A stretch of 13,570 nucleotides of DNA from Tectiglobus sp039183375 (GTDB taxonomy: Bacteria > Pseudomonadota > Alphaproteobacteria > Rhizobiales > Hyphomicrobiaceae). The stretch is from the NCBI GenBank assembly GCA_039183375.1, contig JBCDBQ010000138.1:1-13570 (forward strand). Direction: 5' to 3'. The notes beneath the pieces were generated by a model, which saw only the letters and a list, made by a program, of their open reading frames with translations, searched no databases and was not told the DNA's origin. Below, in pieces: positions 6,633-12,940 of the stretch (position 1 is the first letter of the stretch; every line of letters begins with the position of its first letter). The translations under genes and the position numbers were made by a program.

Positions 6633-8012
6633 ATGGATCACGATGACCTGCGCCACTGGTCAAAGCGAGCGGCCGACTGGGCGCACGCCTATCATACCTC
6701 GCTTCGCGACAAACCCGTGCGAGCGCCCTTGGTCCCCGGCGCCATTGCCAAGCAGCTTGACGCCAGTCCACCCGAGCAAGGCGAACCGATCGAGCAGGTC
6801 TTTGCTGATTTCGAAGCGATCGTACCCGGTGGGCTAACCCATTGGCAGCATCCACGCTTCTTCGCCTACTTTCCGGCCAATGCAGCCCCGGCATCCATGT
6901 TGGCAGAGCAGCTTGCCAACGCCGTTGCGGCTCAAGGCATGCTCTGGCAGACATCTCCGGCTGCGACCGAGATGGAAGAGGTAATCGTCGATTGGTTGCG
7001 CCAGGCTCTCGGACTACCGGAGGCATTCACGGGCACCATTCATGATACGGCGACGACCGCAACGCTCTGCGCCGTGCTCACCATGCGCGAGGCCGCGCTG
7101 GACTGGAAAGGCCTGACCAAGGGCCTGAGTGGCGCGCCACGGGTTACGCTATACTGCAGCGCAGAAACGCACTCCTCCGTCGATAAGGCGGCCCGCCTTG
7201 CCGGCATTGGCCAGGACAATCTAATAAAGGTTCCAACCGATGACAGTCATGGCATGCGGCCCGACGCCCTTGCCAAGGCGATCGCAGACGACCGCAACGC
7301 AGGCGCCATTCCGGCAGGCGTCATCCTATGCGCAGGCGGCACATCCATCGGCGCCTTTGATAGTATTCGCGACGGTATCGCTGTCGCCAAAGAAGCCGGT
7401 CTTCCCGTGCACGTCGATGCCGCCTGGGCCGGCTCTGCCATGATTTGCCCTGAGTACCGCGAGCTGTGGGCAGGTGTAGAAGGTGCCGACAGTGTCGTCT
7501 TCAATCCACACAAGTGGCTCGGTGCCCAATTCGATTGCTCGGTGCAGTTTCTGCGCGATCCCAATCCACAAATCCGCACTCTGGGTCTGCGCCCTGCGTT
7601 CTTGGAAACTGCAGGCACCGATGAGCCAACCAACTTTAACGAGTGGACCATTCCGCTCGGCCGTAGATTTCGCGCCCTCAAGCTGTGGTTCTTGATGCGC
7701 ATTCACGGCCTAGAAGATCTGCGGACCCGCATCCGCAACCATGTCAATTGGGCCGAGGAACTGTGCACAACGCTCGAAGCTATCGATGGCGTCGAAATCA
7801 CGACCCGGCCTTCGTTGTCGCTCTTCACTTTCGCGCTCCAGGACGACGGGGCAACAGAAGCGCTCTTCAACCGCATCAATGATGATGGCCGCATTTATCT
7901 AACACAGACACGCCATGACGAACGTTTCGTGATCCGCGTACAGGTTGGCCAATTCGATTGCACTCGCGACGACGTCATGATGGTCGATACCGTCGTGCGC
8001 GAATTGATGTGA
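6633..8012 (+). CDS. PLP-dependent aromatic-amino-acid decarboxylase-family protein (group II)
   Basis: 459 residues, family length about 470. PLP features: 'GTIHDTATTATL' (134-145) at the phosphate loop, stacking His180 in 'AETHSSVDKAA', Asp262 in 'HVDAAWAGSA' pairing with the pyridine nitrogen, and Schiff-base Lys294 in 'FNPHKWLGAQFDC'. 'HPRFFAYFP' (73-81), 'SPAATEMEE' and 'IPLGRRFRALKLWF' (340-353) also match aromatic-L-amino-acid decarboxylases, which turn Trp, Phe, Tyr or DOPA into amines. The residue 29 after the lysine, Tyr332 in human AADC and the proton donor, is Phe323 here ('RPAFLETAG'), and the catalytic loop is two residues shorter. Such a Tyr-to-Phe change is known to give aldehyde synthase activity in plant homologues, so the product may be an aldehyde. 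It starts 15 bases after the nitrile hydratase-family genes (AAGGA twelve bases before the ATG), so co-transcription is likely. Confidence 0.92.
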   Translation: MDHDDLRHWSKRAADWAHAYHTSLRDKPVRAPLVPGAIAKQLDASPPEQGEPIEQVFADFEAIVPGGLTHWQHPRFFAYFPANAAPASMLAEQLANAVAAQGMLWQTSPAATEMEEVIVDWLRQALGLPEAFTGTIHDTATTATLCAVLTMREAALDWKGLTKGLSGAPRVTLYCSAETHSSVDKAARLAGIGQDNLIKVPTDDSHGMRPDALAKAIADDRNAGAIPAGVILCAGGTSIGAFDSIRDGIAVAKEAGLPVHVDAAWAGSAMICPEYRELWAGVEGADSVVFNPHKWLGAQFDCSVQFLRDPNPQIRTLGLRPAFLETAGTDEPTNFNEWTIPLGRRFRALKLWFLMRIHGLEDLRTRIRNHVNWAEELCTTLEAIDGVEITTRPSLSLFTFALQDDGATEALFNRINDDGRIYLTQTRHDERFVIRVQVGQFDCTRDDVMMVDTVVRELM

Positions 8013-8026
8013 GCAGCCAGCGCTTG

Positions 8027-9466
8027 CTAAGGCCCAACGCCAAATCGGTAGAGAAGCATCAGGCGCGCGATATGAAGGTCTGGCTTCAGGTCGATTGCAA
8101 TATCGTTGTCGACATCTCGCGCCGTCTGCCCGTTCAATGACGCGTATCGATAATCACCGCGGACAGAGATATTATTGGTGAGTTTCTGCTCGATACCAGC
8201 ACCAATAAATAAGCCGGAGAAACTCGGAAAGTCGACATTGAAGGCTAAGTCGCCTTGGTTGGTACTCACAGCAAGATCAAAGTCATCAATTTCAGCGGCC
8301 ATGTAACCAGCCTTACCGTATAGCAAGGTCGATTTCGTGAGAAGAATTCCGCCCCGCACACCAACTGTCCAACTATTGTCGAATTTGAGCAGCGAACCAT
8401 CGATTGAGAGCGCACCTTGCTGGGCGCTTTCGATCCGCATCGATGTCTCGACATCGGACCAATCATAGGTACCAAAAACGCCCAAAACAAACAATGAAGA
8501 CAATTGATAATCGAACCCGGCCGTGATTGACACCCCAAGGCTGCCACCGCCAAAGCCATCGGTCTCAGCCGGAACAGAAAAGCCGCTCGCACCCAGAGGA
8601 TTGCTCCAAAGCAGCTCCGCGTCTTTCGTTACGCCATCCACACCAAAGCCGCCGCGAACGTAGAATTGTGTCCAAGAACCAGCAGTACGAGGCTCTGTGT
8701 CTGCGACGACATCAGCGGCATCAGCTGGAGAACGACGCGCCTCACCAAGGCGCAAAACCCCCGACAACTTAAGTGAATGAATAGTGGGGTCCATCCGATA
8801 GGTTCCGCGCGCGAGATCCTCGGAAAACACCGTCGCACCGGTGCGCTTCTGATTAAGCTCTGTCCGCCTATACTCTGTCCGCACAGAGAAGTTGTTGTTT
8901 AATCGGTGCTCGAACCCGGCACCGACAAAATATCCTTCAAAGTTGTCGAATGAAACGCGCGCAAAATGGAAGTTGTCCTCGTTCACCTCTTGAAACGAGA
9001 TACCATTGAAGTCTACCCGTGAGTACCCTGCTGAGACGAATGCTAGTGTGGCAGCTGTTAGCGGTGTACCAATTCGCCCCCCGATGGCCCAACTCTTGGC
9101 AACACTCAAAAGATCCGCAGAAAACTGTTGGTCACCGGAGGTCAGGCTGACGGTCGTCTCCATGTCTGACCAACTGTGTTCGGCGAATGCCCCCACTACC
9201 AATGATGGGCTAACCTGAAAATCGGCACCGACAAAAATGGTTCCCGATAGATTACCGCCACCAAGCCCGGAAAACTCAACAAAGTTGTCCGCGTCGCGTA
9301 TGAAGTCGAGATCGCGAATGACCACGTCTGCACTGACACCGACACCAAAGTAGAGCTGCGTCCATTGCTCCGCGCGCGATGCCTTGCCCGATACGCAGCT
9401 GATAGCCAGAGCCAACAAGGCAACCAGCAGACAGCGCATTGAGGGAGACATCGTAACGGCAAACAA
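8027..9466 (-). CDS. Outer-membrane protein with two tandem Omp25/OmpA-like beta-barrels
   Basis: 479 residues with a signal peptide (hydrophobic 12-24, likely cut near SRA at 30-32). Two homologous halves follow. In half 1 (about 34-241) the landmarks are 'WTQLYFGVGVSADVV', 'VGAFAEHSWSDMETTV' and 'YFVGAGFEHRLNNNFSVRTEYR'; in half 2 (about 265-479) they are 'WTQFYVRGGFGVDGV', 'LGVFGTYDWSDVETSM' and 'LFIGAGIEQKLTNNISVRGDYR'. Each half has alternating amphipathic strands and ends like a barrel ('HSLKLSGVLRLG', 'HIARLMLLYRFG'), joined by an Ala/Asp/Pro-rich linker at 242-263. This fits eight-stranded porin-like barrels of the Omp25/Omp31 type seen in Rhizobiales, here duplicated in one chain. 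Translation most likely starts at TTG 9466, with GGAGGT five bases away. The gene is convergent with the decarboxylase gene, 14 bases apart. Its specific role is unknown. Confidence 0.85.
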   Translation of the reverse strand: MFAVTMSPSMRCLLVALLALAISCVSGKASRAEQWTQLYFGVGVSADVVIRDLDFIRDADNFVEFSGLGGGNLSGTIFVGADFQVSPSLVVGAFAEHSWSDMETTVSLTSGDQQFSADLLSVAKSWAIGGRIGTPLTAATLAFVSAGYSRVDFNGISFQEVNEDNFHFARVSFDNFEGYFVGAGFEHRLNNNFSVRTEYRRTELNQKRTGATVFSEDLARGTYRMDPTIHSLKLSGVLRLGEARRSPADAADVVADTEPRTAGSWTQFYVRGGFGVDGVTKDAELLWSNPLGASGFSVPAETDGFGGGSLGVSITAGFDYQLSSLFVLGVFGTYDWSDVETSMRIESAQQGALSIDGSLLKFDNSWTVGVRGGILLTKSTLLYGKAGYMAAEIDDFDLAVSTNQGDLAFNVDFPSFSGLFIGAGIEQKLTNNISVRGDYRYASLNGQTARDVDNDIAIDLKPDLHIARLMLLYRFGVGP

Positions 9467-9900
9467 GATCTACCTCCGCACAGGTCCCTGTGGATGCAAA
9501 TGGCATCCGTTCCAAAGTAACTTCGGGCGGGAAAGCGCATGACCAGCCCTAGTCAACCCCGCTTACGCTTGGACGGAGAAATGGCGTTATGCCATCAACG
9601 CAAAATCCATGAATTTAAGCGTGATGTGGCGTCCAGAACACTCTGAAGTTCACAACAGCATACTGGTCGGGCCAGCGGATTATTGCCCATTCCCCCCGCA
9701 GCCAAACGGCCCAAGAAAGCCACTTTGAACCCGAGATGAACAGGCTGCGCAGAGCTTGTTCAAACGGGCTTATTTAAAACCTCATCAAGAAAAACAGTTG
9801 TGCGAGTCCCGCAGGGAACAGGCTGATAAGTCAACGCCCCCTAAGGTTCATGTATTGCAACACAAAAATATTCCGAAGCGGATCGACATAGGAGAGAAAG
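9467..9900. other. Intergenic region between divergent genes (outer-membrane protein, small membrane protein)
   Basis: 434 bases with no convincing gene; open frames here lack family features and overlap the small gene at 9901 in another frame. It must hold the promoters for both flanking genes, but I could not pick out -35/-10 or sigma-factor boxes with confidence. Two small inverted repeats are visible. One is GGATGC-aaatg-GCATCC at 9492-9508, which would fold in the leader of the outer-membrane protein mRNA just above its ribosome site. The other is ATGGC-gttat-GCCAT at 9581-9595. Both are short and may be chance. Confidence 0.5.
9472..9477 (-). promoter_or_regulatory. Shine-Dalgarno site that fixes a TTG start
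   Basis: Minus-strand GGAGGT, a perfect anti-16S match, sits five bases before the TTG at 9466. The first in-frame ATG, five codons later, would be about twenty bases from it, too far for normal initiation. This favours TTG as the true start of the outer-membrane protein gene. Confidence 0.75.
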
Positions 9901-10098
9901 ATGAGCCCGCTAATGACATTGTTGGTTACGAACGCCGCATTCGTTCTGAAGGCATCCACCGTTGTTGCAGCCTCAGCTGTCGCTGTGGCCGTTGGCGCAA
10001 CACACGGCAAGTCACACGGTCCAGAGCAGGAACCAGTCGCGCGCCACACACTGTCAGACATTGGTGTTGAACCAGGCTCGCTGACCTGGATCAGCTAA
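9901..10098 (+). CDS. Small single-span membrane protein, hypothetical
   Basis: 65 residues, preceded by GGAGAG about five bases before the ATG, a good ribosome site. Residues about 7-33 are hydrophobic and Ala/Val-rich, likely one membrane helix or an uncleaved signal anchor. A short hydrophilic His/Glu-rich stretch (35-49) follows, then 'HTLSDIGVEPGSLTWIS'. That end vaguely recalls the L-x-DIG-x-x-x-x-x-I pattern of alphaproteobacterial DUF1127 proteins, but the Arg-rich helix of that family is missing, so I do not assign it. It is the first of three small plus-strand genes. Function unknown. Confidence 0.6.
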   Translation: MSPLMTLLVTNAAFVLKASTVVAASAVAVAVGATHGKSHGPEQEPVARHTLSDIGVEPGSLTWIS

Positions 10099-10171
10099 AC
10101 GCTGCATGAGATAGACAACTGTGCAGAGCAAACCTCTGGCGCGCCGGCTCCATTAGGATGGGAGATCTACA

Positions 10172-10420
10172 ATGACAAACGCATTGATAATCGCAGCACT
10201 CATACTTGCGTGCGTCAACGCTCTCGTCACTGTATTGGTCTGGCGCTCCAGTCTGTACAAGCGATCACATAAGATCAACCAAACCATATTAATCTGGCTT
10301 TTGCCCATTTTGGGATCTGTGCTATGCGCCAGTGTGATCTGGGAGACGATCCGCACGCCCGGCCGTTCGCAACAGCGAACAAACCCAGGCTCGAGCATCC
10401 CGGGCATTGGCAGTTTCTAA
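10172..10420 (+). CDS. Small two-span membrane protein, hypothetical
   Basis: 82 residues with two hydrophobic segments (about 4-24 and 39-58) joined by a basic loop 'RSSLYKRSHKIN', and a hydrophilic Arg/Ser/Pro/Gly-rich tail. By the positive-inside rule the loop is probably cytoplasmic. The second segment 'TILIWLLPILGSVLCASV' resembles the membrane hairpin called PLDc_N in the phospholipase D/cardiolipin synthase family, which also occurs in stand-alone small proteins. GGGAG lies about eight bases before the ATG. It lies 73 bases after the previous small gene; co-transcription is possible but not shown. Function unknown. Confidence 0.6.
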   Translation: MTNALIIAALILACVNALVTVLVWRSSLYKRSHKINQTILIWLLPILGSVLCASVIWETIRTPGRSQQRTNPGSSIPGIGSF

Positions 10421-10443
10421 AACTTCAACTGAAAGATTATGCG

Positions 10444-10698
10444 ATGCGTGGAACCGCATTCCGGCGCCATCAGCAGCGCCGTCATCTCCGTAGGCGTCTC
10501 AGAGAAGACCGCAACCAACACTATGATGATCTGGACTGCGCATGCTGGACGGACCCAAGGGCGGTTGCCCGCTTCAAATCCCAGCCCAAGTTATGCTCCT
10601 GCTGGATGTGCGGCAATCGCCGTAAGTACGATGGACCGACAATCTCCGAACAGCGCCAGATGCAACGCAAGCGGTATTCGGGCCAATTCGCGTCCTAG
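10444..10698 (+). CDS. Basic Cys-rich small protein with a CxCxxCGNxRK motif, hypothetical
   Basis: 84 residues. The N-terminal part is strongly basic ('FRRHQQRRHLRRRLRED', 6-22). After 'DCACW' (31-35) comes 'KLCSCWMCGNRRKYDG' (49-64). Small bacterial proteins with an 'FRRHQxxR' start and a CSCxMCGNPRR end occur in many genomes, usually unnamed, and this one fits, with Arg59 where Pro is common. The cysteines (32, 34, 51, 53, 56) could bind zinc, and the basic part could bind nucleic acid; both are inferences. The ATG at 10444 is chosen because the family begins close before the FRRHQ motif; its ribosome site is weak. Its stop overlaps the convergent VOC gene's stop in the shared bases CTAG at 10695-10698. 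Confidence 0.65.
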   Translation: MRGTAFRRHQQRRHLRRRLREDRNQHYDDLDCACWTDPRAVARFKSQPKLCSCWMCGNRRKYDGPTISEQRQMQRKRYSGQFAS

Positions 10699-11085
10699 TC
10701 CTCAATGGCCTGATGAAAGTAATAGCAAAGACCATCAGGCGCGACGACGAAAAACACCTGAAACTTTTTTCCATCTCGCTCGTCGACACGCCAGTTCCCG
10801 ACCTTGACGCCGCGCTCTTCAAACTCTCGCTTCGCCCGGTGAATGTCATGGACCCGGATGGCCGCACCGTCCTGCGATGAGTCCCCGCCATTCTGGGCAA
10901 AGCCAATCTGCACACCATCACGTTCCAGTATGACTGGTTGGGCACGGTTCATCGCGTCTCTCGACCAAGTGCATGGCAAACATTTTGCCATACCACTCTA
11001 CCGCCATTTCGACGTCGGCAACCGGCAAGGCTTGGACATCATCCTGGAAGGGATAAGCTGCCTCAAACAAGCGATCGTCAGTCAT
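10695..11085 (-). pseudogene. VOC (glyoxalase/bleomycin-resistance fold) protein, frameshifted
   Basis: From ATG 11085 (GAGGTGAGG just upstream) the frame gives 'LPVADVEMAVEWYGKMF', the classic first beta-alpha unit of a VOC domain, then runs into a TGA at 10918-10920. The other frame continues the same fold: 'PVILERDGVQIGFAQNG', 'AAIRVHDIHRAKREFEERG', 'VFFVVAPDGLCYYFHQ', to the TAG at 10695-10697. One extra base (or two missing) between about 10930 and 10945 explains the break, for example in the GGG at 10940-10942. Rejoined, the protein has about 130 residues, normal for a one-domain VOC protein. It is last in the minus-strand operon, 23 bases after the hydrolase. This may be a real mutation or a sequencing error; the downstream part is well preserved, so decay would be recent. 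Confidence 0.8.
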
Positions 11086-11108
11086 TTGCCTCACCTCAGC
11101 AAGTTGCT

Positions 11109-11987
11109 CTAGACGCCGGCGACATGACTTATAGCCTGCAAAACATCTGAGCCCTCGGTGTGATATTGATCCTGCAAACTGAAATGGTTTTCGCCATCGC
11201 TGATCTTATAAGTCACGTCTAATCCGGCATCCCTGATATGCCGTGCATAGTCCGCGGACTGCGCAATCCAGCCTTCTGGTTCCGCCCCTCCGACAATGAC
11301 ATGGGTTGGACAGTTCAGGACTGGCTGATGCGCCGCATAGTTGTGTCGCGCAGCCAGCTCAGCCGTAATTCCAATCTCTTCATTGACGCGCAGATGCTGC
11401 GTTGGTGTTGGATCATAAACGCCGCTGATCAGCACAGCCCCCTTGAGGAGATTGCCAGTTAGGCCGCGCGCGGCCCAATCCTCAGCCATAATTGCATCGC
11501 CCAGATGCCCGCCGGCCGAATGCCCTGAAACGGTAATGCGATCCGGATCACCGTCGTGCTCAGCAATGTTCTGCACAACCCAGCCGAAGGCATCGCGCGC
11601 GCCGGCAACCACGGCATCCAACGTGACCACCGGACAAAGCGGGTAATTGATGACAACCGTCAGCAAACCGCGACCGGCCAGCGATGCGCCGATGAAGCCA
11701 AAATTCTCCTTCTGCCGTGCGCGCCAGTATCCACCGTGAATATAGACGTGGACCGGATGTGGCCCTGCGCCCTGAGCCGGCTTGTAGATATCAAGATCCA
11801 TCAGGTTGCCTTCGCCGTACGCTATGTCGGCAACGCGCCCTGGCCAGGCAAGACCAGCTTGATTCAGCTCGGCCCGGGCCTTGTCATAGGACTCGACATC
11901 CACTCCGGTTGCGCGCGGGTTGTAGTGACTTTCCAACTCGTCGGCAGCAAAGTCAGTCCATTTCTTGGTCGGATGGTCCAATGACAT
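11109..11987 (-). CDS. Alpha/beta hydrolase, arylformamidase (kynurenine formamidase)-like
   Basis: 292 residues with an esterase-type alpha/beta hydrolase fold. 'YIHGGYWRA' (82-90) holds the HGGxW oxyanion motif typical of eukaryote-type kynurenine formamidases. 'VSGHSAGGH' (153-161) carries nucleophile Ser157. The likely acid is Glu236 in 'VGGAEPEGW' and the likely base His268 in 'GENHFSL'. 'NYPLCPVVTLD' and 'DPDRITVSGHSAGGHL' also fit this branch. It lacks a signal peptide, so it is cytoplasmic. ATG 11987 is preferred to an in-frame TTG at 12029, which has no ribosome site; AAAGAG precedes the ATG. It lies third in a four-gene operon, 55 bases after the dioxygenase. Family members cleave N-formylkynurenine, but related enzymes hydrolyse other small esters or amides, so the substrate is not fixed; no other kynurenine-pathway gene is present. 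Confidence 0.85.
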   Translation of the reverse strand: MSLDHPTKKWTDFAADELESHYNPRATGVDVESYDKARAELNQAGLAWPGRVADIAYGEGNLMDLDIYKPAQGAGPHPVHVYIHGGYWRARQKENFGFIGASLAGRGLLTVVINYPLCPVVTLDAVVAGARDAFGWVVQNIAEHDGDPDRITVSGHSAGGHLGDAIMAEDWAARGLTGNLLKGAVLISGVYDPTPTQHLRVNEEIGITAELAARHNYAAHQPVLNCPTHVIVGGAEPEGWIAQSADYARHIRDAGLDVTYKISDGENHFSLQDQYHTEGSDVLQAISHVAGV

Positions 11988-12042
11988 TGTTTCGCTCTTT
12001 CTGGTTTGGCTTCCGTCTGCACAATTCAAAGGACAGGGAGTT

Positions 12043-12885
12043 TCAGACTGGCCGTTCCCCTTTGACAGTCGTGCGCCACATCAATCGTCGTTGCGGCAAG
12101 TCGTAATCCAGGATCGCACGATGCTGCACCGTGCAGTTGTCCCACATCACAAAGTCACCTTTCTGCCAATTGTGCTGATAGACAAACTCCGGTCGCACGA
12201 TGTGGTCGGCCAAAGCCTCAATCAATCGATCAGCCTCTTCCTGTGCCATATCCGCGATACCCGTGCAGTCGTCCCGCATCACATTGAGGCTCTTGCGACC
12301 GGTGTTGGGATGGGAACGTACGAGCGGGTGCGCAACCGGCGGGTAGCGTGCCGCAACCTCTGGCTTGGGCGGTACTGACCGCTTCCGCTGACTGAAATCA
12401 AACACACCTTTGAGAGGCGTAATCTTTTGCTTCATCGTATCAGGAAGAGCGTCGTAGGCAGCCGCCGAATTGGCAAACTGCGTGCCGCCCAATGTCATGC
12501 CGTCCAAAATCGGAACTTCAACGGCATAAAGCATCGTCGCCCGCGCCGGCTTCTCGGCATAGATCATATCACTGTGCCAGTTGTCCCCGGCTCGGCGTGA
12601 TCCAATCGGGCGGCCATCTTCCGTGATGTTTGAGATGATGTAGATCTCAGGGCTACCGTCGATCCCATAAAGATGCGCGTTGTAATTGATCTCCAGCTCA
12701 CCGATGAGACTGCTGAAAGCAACATGCTGGTCAACGGTAATGTCCTGATTTCGGAAGCAGAGAACACCGTAAGTGTCGAAGGCCTCCGAAATCTGAGCAA
12801 ACGTGTCATCGTCCACGGTCTGGGCAAGATCGACACCAACAACTTCTGCACCTGCAGCAAATCCTGATGGTCGGATCTCTACCAT
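12043..12885 (-). CDS. TauD/TfdA-family Fe(II)/2-oxoglutarate-dependent dioxygenase
   Basis: 280 residues, the family's usual size. Iron ligands are His104 and Asp106 in 'NWHSDMIY' and distal His255 in 'NCTVQHRAILDYDLP'. Arg267 and Arg271 in 'QRRLMWRTTV' line up with TauD Arg266 (2-oxoglutarate carboxylate) and Arg270 (taurine sulfonate), so an acidic substrate is plausible. The start 'MVEIRPSGFAAGAEVVGVDL' resembles TauD N-termini. ATG 12885 has GAGG six bases upstream; an in-frame TTG at 12957 would overlap the preceding gene and add an unrelated leader. These cytoplasmic enzymes hydroxylate a substrate while turning 2-oxoglutarate and O2 into succinate and CO2, often cleaving C-S or C-O bonds. 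Second in the operon, 55 bases after the dehydrogenase. Substrate unknown. Confidence 0.92.
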   Translation of the reverse strand: MVEIRPSGFAAGAEVVGVDLAQTVDDDTFAQISEAFDTYGVLCFRNQDITVDQHVAFSSLIGELEINYNAHLYGIDGSPEIYIISNITEDGRPIGSRRAGDNWHSDMIYAEKPARATMLYAVEVPILDGMTLGGTQFANSAAAYDALPDTMKQKITPLKGVFDFSQRKRSVPPKPEVAARYPPVAHPLVRSHPNTGRKSLNVMRDDCTGIADMAQEEADRLIEALADHIVRPEFVYQHNWQKGDFVMWDNCTVQHRAILDYDLPQRRLMWRTTVKGERPV

Positions 12886-12940
12886 TGACGCCTCACCACA
12901 ATCACCGCATCGCTGTCTCAGCGAGCCGAAGGCAGCCAGC

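Noticed and set aside
6226..7026. 266-codon minus-strand open frame across the nitrile hydratase alpha and decarboxylase genes
   Set aside because: Arg/Pro-rich shadow of two clearly real plus-strand genes, with no recognisable domain.
11988..12029. TTG start extending the alpha/beta hydrolase by 14 residues
   Set aside because: No ribosome site precedes it; ATG 11987 is better placed.
5213..12029. A single tryptophan or kynurenine pathway linking the decarboxylase and the formamidase-like hydrolase
   Set aside because: They lie in separate, oppositely directed operons with other genes between, and no tryptophan dioxygenase or kynureninase is present; the hydrolase family is also broader than kynurenine formamidase.
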